The notes under the pieces were generated by a model. It had not been told where the DNA came from. It made no database searches and saw only the letters and a program-made list of their open reading frames with translations. From NCBI RefSeq assembly GCF_022647665.1, contig NZ_CP071872.1, positions 2,604,001-2,668,000 of the forward strand: DNA of 64,000 bases, read 5' to 3'. This stretch comes from Streptomyces formicae (GTDB lineage: Bacteria > Actinomycetota > Actinomycetes > Streptomycetales > Streptomycetaceae). The position numbers and the translations under genes are program-made. Below, piece by piece: positions 52,975-62,467 of the stretch; positions within the stretch are counted from its first letter, which is position 1, and the number at the start of each line of letters is the position of its first letter.

Positions 52975-53128
52975 GCGCCCGACAGCGCGCCCTGCGGGCT
53001 CTGAAAAGGCGCCACCGGCGGCGCCGCAGTGGACGGTTCGTCAAGCACCGGCAGGTTCACAGCTTTTCCCCGAGGAATCTTCGCCGTGATCTCACCATTC
53101 CCGGAAATGGAACACAAGGGTGGTAAAC

Positions 53129-53977
53129 GTGGCGTCGACGTATGCGCGACTTCCTGTCCATCTCGGAGATGACACACCGAACCCGGCCGGTGAAACCCTC
53201 GGGCAGAATCCCCTCGACGCAGGTGCGTGGATCGCGGTGCTGATCATCTGCATCGCGACACTCATCGGGGCCTGGCTCGCGCGGCGCAACGCGGAACGTA
53301 TCGGCCTGTGGCTTTCCATCGCCTCGGCGGTCATGCTCGTCACCGCAGTGACGGACATCGTCCCGGACGTGTTGAGGGGTTCGCTCGCAACCGGTCTGCC
53401 GCTCTGGGCGCCAGGCCTGTCCGCCGCCGTCGGCTTCCTCGTGGTCTCGTACTTCACCCGTAAGGGCTGCGGACACGGCCACGAGCACGCGTTCGCACAG
53501 CGCCCCGGCCGGCACGCACCCGGCCGTCACAGACGAGTGAAGCAAGCAGTCGGCGCGATCGCTTTCGGCGGTATGGGAACGGCTGCCGCGCTCAGCACCC
53601 ACCGGGTCGTCGAAGGCGCGACGCTGGCACTGATCGTCTCTCTGCCGATCATCCTCGCGCTGACCATCCACTCGGCCAGCGAAGGGCTCGCTCTCACCGC
53701 CATGCTCGGCGAGGCGAGGGAGCGGCTCTCGCCCTGGCTGGTGACCTCCGCGGTCAGCCCGGCCGTCGGGGTCGTCGTGGCCACGGTCCGGCCGCTGCCG
53801 ATGACGGTTGTACCGATGCTGCTGGCGCTGGTCGGTGGTGTGCTGCTGCGCACCGCGATCGTTGGGCGCAGGCTCGCCGCGAGCAAACGGAGGTCCGGGG
53901 AGCTGCGCCGTCGGCACATGGCGATCTCCATCGCCGCGGCCTCCGCCATCGGAACCCTCATGGTGATGGCGCACTGA
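53129..53977 (+). CDS. ZIP-family metal transporter-like membrane protein
   Basis: This 282-residue protein has about seven or eight hydrophobic segments. Two ZIP-type metal motifs are seen: THRVVEGATLAL and IHSASEGLALTA (HxxxEG in helices 4 and 5). Between them and the N-terminal helices is a histidine-rich loop (CGHGHEHAF). ZIP proteins import Zn2+ and related ions. GTG 53129 follows AAGGG with good spacing. No regulator or partner gene adjoins. Confidence 0.75.
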   Translation: MASTYARLPVHLGDDTPNPAGETLGQNPLDAGAWIAVLIICIATLIGAWLARRNAERIGLWLSIASAVMLVTAVTDIVPDVLRGSLATGLPLWAPGLSAAVGFLVVSYFTRKGCGHGHEHAFAQRPGRHAPGRHRRVKQAVGAIAFGGMGTAAALSTHRVVEGATLALIVSLPIILALTIHSASEGLALTAMLGEARERLSPWLVTSAVSPAVGVVVATVRPLPMTVVPMLLALVGGVLLRTAIVGRRLAASKRRSGELRRRHMAISIAAASAIGTLMVMAH

Positions 53978-54006
53978 CGCCGGAACACCGCGAAGGGCGC
54001 CCCGGG

Positions 54007-54938
54007 TTGAATCCCCCAGCACGGGAACGCCCGGTCGAGACCGTCCGGGGCCGCCATGGGCTCATCCCGTACGCGCAGAAGTCGAGCGTGACGGCGACCG
54101 CCTGGATGGACACCCTGTGGGACCCGACGGCACGCCTGCTGCGCGCCCCGGCCTCGCAGGCGCCGCACACCCACATGGTCCGCGAGACGATCTGGTACGC
54201 CGTGGGACTGCTCACCCGGGCGGGACGTCGGACGGGGCGCGCGCCGTCGTGGCGATAGAGGGGGTCCTGGCACACCAGTTCACGCTTCCCGGACATGTCG
54301 CACACGGCTCATGGCGCCGCCGGCCCGACGAGCCGGACCCGGCTCCCGACGCCGCGGACCACGCGCACGACTGGTGCTTCGCACCCTGCTTCGCCCTCCT
54401 CGCGATCACACCACCCGCGGGTGTCACCGCGCGGCTGACGGTCTTCTCCGGGTGCCGCCACGTGGCCACGACCGTCACGACCGCGCCGCGCAGGGTCGCT
54501 ACGTCGTGGATCGGCGAGCGGCATCTGATCGGCGCCCAGGACTCCGGCGGCTCCCTCGAAAGGTGGGACGACCAGTACTGCCCGGTCGCGGTGCACTGGC
54601 AGACACCGGGCACCCCGCACGGCGTCCACTGGCTGAGGGCGGCTCCCGGGACCCCGGTCGACGCCGCCGTCGACGAGGAAGGAACCCTGCGGCTCACCCA
54701 CTACGCCCACCGGAACGGGGAGCCTCTGCGCTTCGTGGTGCACGCACCGCAGTCCGCACCGCAGTCCGCGCCGGACGACGTGACGGCCGGCCACTGGCGT
54801 TTGCCCGGGCTGACCGTACGGGTGGAATCGGCCGCGGGCTTCGACGCCGTCGTCTCGCGGTCGGGCGACCTCCTCCACATCGCGTACGCGCCGCACGAGG
54901 GCGCGGCGGAGTTCCTCCTGCGCTTCACCCCGGTCTGA
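54007..54938 (+). pseudogene. Frameshifted remnant of a large unknown, possibly carbohydrate-active, protein
   Basis: Positions 54007-54258 encode HGLIPYAQKSSVTATAWMD and MVRETIWYAVGLLTRAGRR. A different frame from about 54230 continues naturally (RAVVAIEGVLAHQFTLPGHV, AHGSWRRRPDEPDP) to a C-terminal beta-sandwich-like part (GHWRLPGLTVRVESAAGFDA) ending at 54938. The two halves together look like the middle and end of one protein whose N-terminus is missing. I cannot name the family with certainty. The frame break lies near 54225-54245. Confidence 0.6.
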
Positions 54939-55052
54939 GGCCGCACCGACGGGCCGGGCCACAGCATCAACGCACGCACAGGGCACCGCCGGGCCATGCG
55001 TCGGCGTAGCTGTGGGCGCCTCCCGTGAGTTGTAACCGGGTGTTCCAACTGC

Positions 55053-55310
55053 TCAGGCTGCCGCTTGCCAGGCGTTGACGAGTGAGCGGACGGACGGGAA
55101 CCGGTGCTCCGGGGTGGCTGCGGTCGCCGTCCTGATGACCTCCAGCTGGTCAGGCGTGCCGCGCCACTGCTTCTCCTCGTCGCCGGCATCCAGGAGGAGA
55201 CGGAGGGCACGTCCCAGAGTGAACACGGTTGTCCGGATGTCGATCAACGAGTCGCGCACGGATTCCTCCGGCGCCACGTACGTCGAGGTGACAGCCACCG
55301 ATGACGGCGC
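55053..55310 (-). pseudogene. C-terminal fragment of a serine/threonine protein kinase
   Basis: The minus-strand frame encodes YVAPEESV (the APE motif of kinase subdomain VIII), then TTVFTLGRALRLLLDAG and a C-lobe end PEHRFPSVRSLVNAWQAAA. The ATP-binding N-lobe and the catalytic HRD/DFG loops are absent; upstream sequence in this frame does not look like kinase. I read it as a deletion remnant. Confidence 0.65.
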
Positions 55311-55491
55311 CAGGCAGCTGACCGTCGCGGAGTTCAGCCGCTCGTTGGACCCGACGCGGAGGACGCGCGGGCAGTCGCCCGGCGGACGCTGGTCGAGCAC
55401 GCGATGTGCGACTGAGAAGTCGACTCCTCCGGTGGTGGAGGACAACTTCCGTCGTAGGCTGAATCTCGCACGTGAGGGACAGGAGGCTGAC

Positions 55492-56178
55492 GTGGCCGGG
55501 ACGACGCTGAGCGAGACGACGGTGGCCGAGGTGATGGCCGAGCTGGCCGAGCTCGACGACCCGAAGACACGCGCGGTGAACGAGAAACACGGTGACGATC
55601 ACGGTGTGAACCTCGGCAAGCTGCGCGCGATCGCTAAGCGGCTGAAGACGCAGCAGGAACTCGCGCGCCGGCTCTGGGAGACGGACGACACCGCGGCGAG
55701 ACTGCTGGCGATCCTGATCTGCCGCCCGAAGGCGTTCGAGCGTGACGAGTTGGACGTCATGTTGCGCGAGGCGCGCACACCCAAGGTGCACGACTGGCTC
55801 GTGAACTACGTGGTGAAGAAGAACCCGCACTCCGAAGAGCTGCGCCTGGCGTGGTTTGCCGATCCGGATCCGGTGGTCGCGAGTGCCGGCTGGGCCCTGA
55901 CCACCGAACGCGTGGCGAAGAAGCCCGAGGGCCTCGACCTCGCAGGACTGCTCGACGTCATCGAGGCGGAGATGAAAGACGCCCCGGATCGTCTGCAGTG
56001 GGCGATGAACCACTGCCTGGCTCAGATCGGGATCGAGCACCCCGAGCACCGCACCCGTGCACTCGACATCGGTGAGCGCCTGGAGGTGCTCAAGGACTAC
56101 CCGACCTCCCCGGGCTGCACGTCTCCGTTCGCGCCCGTCTGGATCACCGAGATGGTGCGCCGACAGCCCGGTAAGTAG
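55492..56178 (+). CDS. AlkD-like DNA alkylation repair family protein (HEAT repeats)
   Basis: This 228-residue all-helical protein (VAGTTLSETTVAEVMAELAE; HGVNLGKLRAIAKRLKTQQE; LARRLWETDDTAARLLAILI; ALDIGERLEVLKDYPTSPGC) resembles the HEAT-like AlkD family of alkylpurine glycosylases. The YPTSPGCTSPFAPVWI ending is typical of a subgroup whose enzymatic activity is not established. The GTG start has AGGAGG six bases upstream. Neighbours on both sides are gene remnants, but this frame is intact. Confidence 0.8.
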   Translation: MAGTTLSETTVAEVMAELAELDDPKTRAVNEKHGDDHGVNLGKLRAIAKRLKTQQELARRLWETDDTAARLLAILICRPKAFERDELDVMLREARTPKVHDWLVNYVVKKNPHSEELRLAWFADPDPVVASAGWALTTERVAKKPEGLDLAGLLDVIEAEMKDAPDRLQWAMNHCLAQIGIEHPEHRTRALDIGERLEVLKDYPTSPGCTSPFAPVWITEMVRRQPGK

Positions 56179-56208
56179 GACGGAAGGTTCGCGCTCGCGC
56201 TCACGCTC

Positions 56209-56547
56209 GTGCCGCTACGCCCTCGAAACGACTGCTTGATGTTGCCGTTGACATCATTGTTGTCGCCGTCTGCATTGGGGGAAGGTGGCCTGGAGGACGA
56301 ACTGTCCGGGTACGAGGCGTGCTTCTTCTGCCTCGGGGTCTCCTCGGCAGGCATGACGGAGGAGGCGTGCCACCGCGCCATCTACGCGATCGCCGCACCC
56401 CACTACCCGCTCCTTCGGAGGCTTCCGCCGAACCAGGTCACGTCCACAGAGCGGTTGGGACGCGCGATGATCGCCGTCGCGGCGGACGGAGCGCCGCACC
56501 GACTGCTCGGCACCCGTGAGATCAACAGCGCCGCGGCCTGGCCCTGA
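56209..56547 (+). pseudogene. Internally deleted NAD(P)-binding epimerase-like gene
   Basis: LEDELSGYEACFFCLGVSSA-GMTEEACHRA matches the early-middle part of a family of Rossmann-fold epimerase-like proteins. It is followed directly by HYPLLRRLPPNQVTSTERLG-RAMIAVAADGAP, their C-terminal end. The N-terminal nucleotide-binding GxxGxxG region and roughly 100 central residues are missing. The join lies near 56385. No plausible start or ribosome site precedes it. Confidence 0.6.
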
Positions 56548-57089
56548 CGGCCTCCGGCGCCCCGTTCGGCAATTCCGACCGCGCCCCCGCCGACTGGCGG
56601 GGGTGTGGCCCGTCGATCGGCGGGGATTCTCCAACGAGTGGGCGGGGGAATGGGTTTCTGCTGTGACAGGGGATTGAATCTCCAGTATGTTTCCGTATAG
56701 CGCTGCTGTGAGCTATTTGGGCCGATCAGAGGGGTCTTCATCGGTCATCGGAGCAGGCTTCCTTGTGTCAGGTACGGAATTGCCGCAGCAGGAAAATAAT
56801 CTGCCCGTTCATCCCTACCGGAGCGAGCGCCGCCCGGCGCTGAAATCGGGACTGATGGAGCGGCCGATACCGCAGTTTCCAGGACTGCGGGGGAGAGCCA
56901 GGCGATTCCGACGGAGAATCCACACAGTTGTAGTCGTGAACGGTGGGTGACGCGTGATTTCGCCTCCCGTGACCGGATCATTACCGATGGTCTCCTGCTT
57001 CTCGGCTGTATGCCGCCCGACTGCTTCCTCCGGTACGGACGCGTGCTGCAGAGACCGGTGCAAGCCGGAAAGCCCTGGAGGGAGCTGTC
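56548..57089. other. Long leader/intergenic region upstream of the Pls-like gene
   Basis: No gene is supported in these 542 bases. Part of it (about 56640-56800) is AT-richer than the genome average. A good promoter-like pair sits at 56674-56701, nearly 400 bases upstream of the next start, so the transcript may carry a long untranslated leader. GCGCTGCTG with flanking ATAGC/GCTAT near 56698-56716 could fold. Confidence 0.5.
56674..56701 (+). promoter_or_regulatory. Candidate promoter upstream of the Pls-like gene
   Basis: TTGAAT (56674-56679) and TATAGC (56696-56701) are separated by 16 bases, a good housekeeping-type match for this genome. Confidence 0.5.
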
Positions 57090-59669
57090 GTGACGCATTC
57101 GGCAACGGCCGGCACCGAGACGTTGCTGGCCGAGGTGCTGGCGGGCGTCCTGCGTGTGGAGCGGGTGGCGGTCGATGGGCATTTCTTCACTGATCTGGGT
57201 GCGGATTCCCTGGTGATGGCGCAGTTCTGTGCGCGGGTGCGGAAACGGGACGATCTGCCGGCGGTGTCGATGAAGGACGTCTACCGTCACTCGACGATTG
57301 AGAGCCTGGCCGCCGCGTTCCCGGACACGGCCCCTGCCGCTACGGACAAGGCCCCGACCGCCACGGACACGGCCCCCGCCGCCGACTCCACCGCCACGGG
57401 CATGGTGGCCGAGCCGCCGACCGGGTCACCGACCGGGTCGCCGCCCGGGGCCGGTCCGTGGCGCTACGTACTGTGCGGGGCGGCCCAGCTGCTGACGTTC
57501 CTCGGCTTCTCCTGCCTCGCCGCCGTCGTCGCCTTCCGCGGCTACACCTGGATCGCGGCGGGCTCCGGGACGGCCGACGTCTATCTGCGGGCGGTCGCGT
57601 TCGGGGCGGTGCTCCTCTTCGGGCTGTGCGCCCTTCCCATCGCGGCCAAGTGGATACTTATCGGCCGCTTCACGCCCCGCAGGATCCCCGTGTGGAGCTT
57701 TGCCTACCTGCGCTTCTGGTGGGTCAGGACGCTCATCCGAACCAGCCCGGCGCGCCTGTTCGCCGGATCGCCGCTGTACGTGCTGTACCTGAGAGTCCTC
57801 GGTGCGCACATCGGAAAGGGCGTCAGCATCTTCACGCGCTTCGTTCCGGCCTGCACCGACCTGCTTTCCATAGGCGACGGCACAGTTGTCCGGAAGGACG
57901 CGCTCCTGTCCGGCTACCGGGCGCACGACGGCTGGATCGAGATGGGCCCGGTCACCCTCGGCGCGGACGTGACCGTCAGTGAGCAGGCGGTCCTCGACAT
58001 CAGGACGTCGATGGGCGAGTCGTCCCAGCTGGGCCACGCCTCCTCCCTGCATCCAGGGCAGACCGTGCCGGCCGGTGAGGCATGGCACGGCACACCGGCG
58101 CGGCCTGCGAGCACCGACTACCGGGCCGTCGAGCCCGTGGCGTGCGGCACTCTGCGCAGGGCCCTCTACAGCCTGTGGCGTCTGACGGCCATCGTGCTGG
58201 TGTACCTGCCGCTGACGGTGGCCGGTGTGACCCTGGTCCTGTCCGCCGCGCCGCAGCTGGACGCGGTGGTTTCCTCCGGCCCGCCGGTCTTCACCAGCCT
58301 GGCGTTCTTCCTCGATGCGCTCGTCGTCTCCCTGGTCGTCTTCTTCGGCGGCCTGCTCGCGGGACTGCTGACGATGAGCACGGTGCCGCGGCTGCTCAGC
58401 CTGGTGATCGAGCGGGGCAGGATCTATCCGCTGTACGGCTTCCACTACGGCATCCAGCGGGCGGTCACGCGGATGACCAACATCAGGTTCTTCACCACGC
58501 TGTTCGGGGACAGCTCAGCGATCGTGCACTACCTGCGGTCCCTCGGCTACGACCTGTGCCGTTTCAAGCAGACGGGGTCGAACTTCGGCCTGCTGGTCAA
58601 GTACGACTCCCCCTACCTGAGCCAGGTCGGCAGGGGAACGATGATCGCCGACGGTCTCTCGGTCATCAACGCCGACTTCTCCAGTACGTCGTTCCGCTCC
58701 TCCCGGGCCGTGATCGGGGCGAAGAGCTTCCTCGGCAACAACATTGTCTATCCCCCGCGCGCCCGGACCGGCGACAACTGCCTGCTCGCGACGAAGGTCA
58801 TGGTCCCCATCGAGGGACCGGTGCGCGAGGGCGTCGGCCTGCTGGGCTCACCCAGCTTCGAGATCCCGCGAACCGTGCTCCGCGACAGCAGGCTCGACCA
58901 CTTCGCCCGTGGCGACGAACTGTGTCGCCGACTCGCCGCCAAGAACAAGCACAACGCCTCCACCGCCGGCCTGTTCCTGCTGATGCGGTGGGTCCACTTC
59001 TTCGTGCTCACCCTCATCGCCATGGCCGCCTTCGACCTCTACCACGCGCTCGGCCCGGTGGTGTTCGCCATGTCCGGCCTGCTCACGCTGACGTTCACCG
59101 TCGGCTACTTCGCGCTGGTCGAACGGGCCGTCACGGGATTCCGCCCGCTCAGGCCGCTGTACTGCTCGATCTACGAGCCGGCCTTCTGGGCGCACGAGCG
59201 TTTCTGGAAGCTGGGCGCGATACACCGGTACATGCAGGTCTTCAACGGCACCCCGTTCAAGTCCCTGGTCTGGCGGCTGCTGGGCGTCAGGATCGGCCGC
59301 CGGGTCTTCGACGACGGCTGCTCGCTGGCCGAGCGCACCCTCGTCACCATCGGGGACGGCTGCACCCTCAACGCCGGGACCGTCATCCAGTGCCACTCCC
59401 AGGAGGACGGCGCCTTCAAGTCCGACCACATCAGCATCGGCGCGAACGTGACCCTCGGGGTAGGCGCGTTCGTGCACTACGGCACCACGGTCGGCGATCA
59501 CGCCCAACTCGCCGCCGATTCCTTCCTGATGAAGGGCGAGGAGGTCCCCTCGCAGGCGCGGTGGAGCGGAAACCCGGCCGGCGAGGTCGACACCGTCGAC
59601 AATCCCGAGGACGCCGCGTCAGCGCCCGCCGCCACCGCCGCTACCGCCGGTCGCGGTGCGCGAGGATGA
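57090..59669 (+). CDS. Carrier protein fused to Pls-type NRPS terminal domain, without adenylation domain
   Basis: This 859-residue membrane protein starts with a carrier domain whose phosphopantetheine serine is S40 (FFTDLGADSLVMAQF). A Thr/Ala/Pro-rich linker (80-120) leads to a membrane region with about six helices. These alternate with tandem soluble modules containing left-handed-helix repeats (IGKGVSIFTRFVPACTDLLS; IGAKSFLGNNIVYPPRARTG; IGDGCTLNAGTVIQCHSQED). This is the layout of the C-terminal half of epsilon-poly-L-lysine synthetase, where such modules form amide bonds, but there is no adenylation domain before the carrier. The GTG start follows GGAGGGAG. It may polymerise or attach an amino acid loaded by a separate enzyme; product unknown. 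Confidence 0.85.
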   Translation: MTHSATAGTETLLAEVLAGVLRVERVAVDGHFFTDLGADSLVMAQFCARVRKRDDLPAVSMKDVYRHSTIESLAAAFPDTAPAATDKAPTATDTAPAADSTATGMVAEPPTGSPTGSPPGAGPWRYVLCGAAQLLTFLGFSCLAAVVAFRGYTWIAAGSGTADVYLRAVAFGAVLLFGLCALPIAAKWILIGRFTPRRIPVWSFAYLRFWWVRTLIRTSPARLFAGSPLYVLYLRVLGAHIGKGVSIFTRFVPACTDLLSIGDGTVVRKDALLSGYRAHDGWIEMGPVTLGADVTVSEQAVLDIRTSMGESSQLGHASSLHPGQTVPAGEAWHGTPARPASTDYRAVEPVACGTLRRALYSLWRLTAIVLVYLPLTVAGVTLVLSAAPQLDAVVSSGPPVFTSLAFFLDALVVSLVVFFGGLLAGLLTMSTVPRLLSLVIERGRIYPLYGFHYGIQRAVTRMTNIRFFTTLFGDSSAIVHYLRSLGYDLCRFKQTGSNFGLLVKYDSPYLSQVGRGTMIADGLSVINADFSSTSFRSSRAVIGAKSFLGNNIVYPPRARTGDNCLLATKVMVPIEGPVREGVGLLGSPSFEIPRTVLRDSRLDHFARGDELCRRLAAKNKHNASTAGLFLLMRWVHFFVLTLIAMAAFDLYHALGPVVFAMSGLLTLTFTVGYFALVERAVTGFRPLRPLYCSIYEPAFWAHERFWKLGAIHRYMQVFNGTPFKSLVWRLLGVRIGRRVFDDGCSLAERTLVTIGDGCTLNAGTVIQCHSQEDGAFKSDHISIGANVTLGVGAFVHYGTTVGDHAQLAADSFLMKGEEVPSQARWSGNPAGEVDTVDNPEDAASAPAATAATAGRGARG

Positions 59670-59706
59670 AGTACAGGCACGGCTCGGAGCGACGCCCTGT
59701 GGATTC

Positions 59707-60432
59707 TCAGCGTCCCGCCAAGGCGCCGCCGTTCACGTGGAGGGTCTGGGCTGTGATGTGGGAGGCGGCCGGGGAGGCGAGAAACACGATGGCCGCTGCG
59801 ATGTCGGCGGGGGTGCCGGCGCGGCCGTTGGCGGTCTGGGCGATCAGCTCTTCGTGCTTCTGCGCGGCTATGGGGCCGCCGAAGAATTCGGTGTCCTCGA
59901 TGTAGCCGGGGGCAACGACGTTCGCCGTGATCCCGTCCTTGCCCAGCTGCTGGGCGAGGGTGCGGTTCCATGCCTCGACCGCGGCCTTGGCTGCGCCGTA
60001 CGAAGTGGATCCGCCGCGGTGGGCCGCGATGGAGCTGATGCTCACCACGGCACCGCCCGCCGCCAGCCGTGGGCGCAGTGCGGAGGTGACCAGCACCGTC
60101 GTCAGCACGTTGGCGTCGAAGTTGGCACGCCACGCGTCGGCGAGGCCGGCCAGCCCGTCGGGCCGGGCGGCGCCGATGCCGGTGTTGCCCCCGGCGTTGT
60201 TGACCAGGACGTCCACGCGCTGCGGCAGTTCACGGAGCGCCGCCTCCACCTGGTGCGGATCGGCGGCGTCGAACGCCACGGCGCGCACCCGGGGCCCGAG
60301 CTGCTCGGCGGTCTCATCCAGGACGTGCTTGCGCCGCCCGGTGATGACGACCTGGTCGCCGTTGCCTGCGAACGCCTCCGCGATGGCCCGCCCGATCCCG
60401 GTTCCGCCTCCGGTGATGACGATGTGACGCAT
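59707..60432 (-). CDS. SDR-family oxidoreductase
   Basis: This 241-residue short-chain dehydrogenase has the cofactor motif TGGGTGIGRAIAEAFAG (residues about 8-24), NNAGGNTG, and the catalytic serine (SISSIAAHRGG) and Y-x3-K (SYGAAKAAVEAW). R37-like residues in VVITGRRKH suggest NADPH preference. The ATG at 60432 follows GAGGAG with five-base spacing. It is convergent with the Pls-like gene; substrate unknown. Confidence 0.87.
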   Translation of the reverse strand: MRHIVITGGGTGIGRAIAEAFAGNGDQVVITGRRKHVLDETAEQLGPRVRAVAFDAADPHQVEAALRELPQRVDVLVNNAGGNTGIGAARPDGLAGLADAWRANFDANVLTTVLVTSALRPRLAAGGAVVSISSIAAHRGGSTSYGAAKAAVEAWNRTLAQQLGKDGITANVVAPGYIEDTEFFGGPIAAQKHEELIAQTANGRAGTPADIAAAIVFLASPAASHITAQTLHVNGGALAGR

Positions 60433-60626
60433 CCCCACTCCTCGCTCAGTCGTGACATGCCGGCGATCTGACCGTCCCCACAGTGCTCAATGGAGACCTC
60501 CCTCATGGAATGTCGGTGGCATCCCATGAGTACGCAACCTATCTGCAGCAGCAACGCCGACCCGCAAGCCGTTCGTGGACGTGCTGTTCGCTTCTCGGTA
60601 ACAGCGGCGAGCTCGATCGCGGACCC

Positions 60627-60662
60627 GGCCGCCCCGCATTCTCCTGCTCCTGCGGGGCGGCC
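60627..60662 (-). terminator. Hairpin after the ABC exporter gene
   Basis: GGCCGCCCCGCA (60627-60638) and TGCGGGGCGGCC (60651-60662) form a perfect 12-base stem with a 12-base loop, 35 bases beyond the exporter stop. Confidence 0.85.
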
Positions 60663-60697
60663 AAGACACGCCGCTCCCGGAGCCGGTCCTCCCGCTG

Positions 60698-62467
60698 TCA
60701 GGCGACCTGCCCGCTGTGCAGCGCCGTGTACGCCCCGCCTCGGCGCAGGAGTTCCTCGTGGGTGCCGATCTCCCGGATCCGACCGTCCTCCATCACGACG
60801 ATCCTGTCCGCACCGCGCACGGTGGAGAGCCGGTGTGCCACCACGAATGTGGTGCGCCCGCGCAGCAGCCGGGCGAGCGCCTGCTGGACGAGGGCTTCCG
60901 ACCGGGTGTCCAGCGCCGAGGTCGCCTCGTCCAGGATCAGCACCTTCGGGTCCCTGATCAAGGCACGGGCGATGGCGAGCCGCTGCCGTTGCCCGCCGGA
61001 CAGCCGTGCTCCGCGCTCGCCGACCACGGCGTCGAGGCCGAGTGGCAGCCGGTCCACGAACTCGGCCGCGTTGGCGTCGCGCAACGCCCCGCGCACCGTC
61101 TCCTCGTCGGCGTCGTCCATGCCGTACGCGACGTTCTCGCGGATGGTGCCGTCGAAGAGGACCGACTCCTGCGGCACCACCGAGACGAAGCGCCGATAGG
61201 TGCGCAGGTCGAGGGTGCTCATGTCCGTTCCGTCGAGCAGCAGCCGGCCCGACGTCGGTCGGATGAAGCCGATGACGAGGTTGAGGACCGTGGACTTGCC
61301 CGCGCCGGACGCGCCGACGAGGGCGATGGTCTCGCCCGGTGCGACGCAGAGGTCGAAGTCGCGCACGGCGGGTCGGCCGCCGTCCTCGTACGCGTAGTCG
61401 ACGTTCCGGAAGGTGACGGAGCCGCGCAGTGAGGTGAGCTCGGCCTTGCCCTCGTTGTCCTCCAACTCGGGCGCTTGCAGTACCTCGCCGACGGAACGGA
61501 CGGACTCGAGTCCCTTGGTGATGACCGGGGCCAGGCCCACCAGCGTGGTCGTGGAGGTGGTGAGCGTGGTGAGGAAGGCGCTGAGCATGACGACGTCGCC
61601 GGGAGTGACGCCCCATACGCCGTAGTACGAGACGATGGCCGCGGCGGCGAGGACCAGCACGCCGATGACGTTGAGGACCACCCATGCCAGCGATCCGAAA
61701 CGGCCGTTGACCAGGTCGAGGCGCATACCAGAGGCCAGCAGCCGGTGCAGGGTCCCGTCCATGCGGCGCAGTGCCTTGCCCTCCAGGCCGTGGGCGCGGG
61801 TGACGGGAATGAGGCGCGTCATCTCCGACACCCGGGACGACAGGGTCTCGACCTCGTGACGGAAGTGCTCGTTGTGGGTGCGAAGGCGGCTCCTGAGGCG
61901 GGCGACGACAAACGCGGCGGCGGGTACGACGACGAGGAAGACGGGCACGAACTCCGGTGTGCGTACGGCGATGACGACAAGGCCGCCGACGAGCACGGTG
62001 GTCGCGCCGAGCCCCGTCTCCGCGGTCTGCTGCACCATCTGCTCGACGGTCTCCACGTCACGTACGACCTTGGCCTGCAGGACGCCGGCGCTGACGCGCG
62101 AGTGGTAGCCGATGGAGAGCTGCTGCATGCGGGTGCACAGCGCGGAGCGCAGCGTGGTGCCCATGCGGCGCACACTGCCGTACAGCAGGCGGACGTACAG
62201 GACGTGCAGCGGGTAGTTGAGCAGAAGGATCAGCAGGATGGCTCCGGTGCTCAGCCAGATCCCGCCGATGGGCCGGTGCTCTACGACGGTGTCGATGATG
62301 GACGCGGTGATCAGGGGCAGCAGCCAGACCGGACTGTGCTTGACCGTGAAGACGCCGACCGCTGCGACGAGACGGTCGCGGTCGGCGCGGAGCAGGTAGG
62401 CGAGCGTGCGTACCGGGTGTTCGTCCCGGTAGCGATGGTCGAGCGGTCTCTCCGTGGACGACGCCAT
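60698..62467 (-). CDS. ABC exporter-type protein with fused membrane and ATPase domains
   Basis: This 589-residue protein has a six-helix type-1 exporter membrane domain (about 30-320) and an ATPase domain. Seen are Walker A VGASGAGKSTVLN, the Q-loop SVVPQESVLFDGTIRENV, signature RLSGGQRQRLAIARAL, Walker B VLILDEATSALD and switch VVAHRLSTVRGADR. As a half-transporter it would act as a homodimer. The neighbouring carrier/Pls-type gene suggests export of its product, but both an ordinary lipid or drug role and that role are possible. ATG 62467 follows GGAGAAAGG. Confidence 0.9.
   Translation of the reverse strand: MASSTERPLDHRYRDEHPVRTLAYLLRADRDRLVAAVGVFTVKHSPVWLLPLITASIIDTVVEHRPIGGIWLSTGAILLILLLNYPLHVLYVRLLYGSVRRMGTTLRSALCTRMQQLSIGYHSRVSAGVLQAKVVRDVETVEQMVQQTAETGLGATTVLVGGLVVIAVRTPEFVPVFLVVVPAAAFVVARLRSRLRTHNEHFRHEVETLSSRVSEMTRLIPVTRAHGLEGKALRRMDGTLHRLLASGMRLDLVNGRFGSLAWVVLNVIGVLVLAAAAIVSYYGVWGVTPGDVVMLSAFLTTLTTSTTTLVGLAPVITKGLESVRSVGEVLQAPELEDNEGKAELTSLRGSVTFRNVDYAYEDGGRPAVRDFDLCVAPGETIALVGASGAGKSTVLNLVIGFIRPTSGRLLLDGTDMSTLDLRTYRRFVSVVPQESVLFDGTIRENVAYGMDDADEETVRGALRDANAAEFVDRLPLGLDAVVGERGARLSGGQRQRLAIARALIRDPKVLILDEATSALDTRSEALVQQALARLLRGRTTFVVAHRLSTVRGADRIVVMEDGRIREIGTHEELLRRGGAYTALHSGQVA

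Noticed and set aside
56687..56950. 87-codon frame upstream of the Pls-like gene
   Set aside because: It has no ribosome site, atypical composition and no recognisable protein pattern; it overlaps the promoter-like elements.
57090..59669. Calling this gene epsilon-poly-L-lysine synthetase
   Set aside because: The N-terminal adenylation domain that selects lysine is absent, so product and substrate cannot be inferred.
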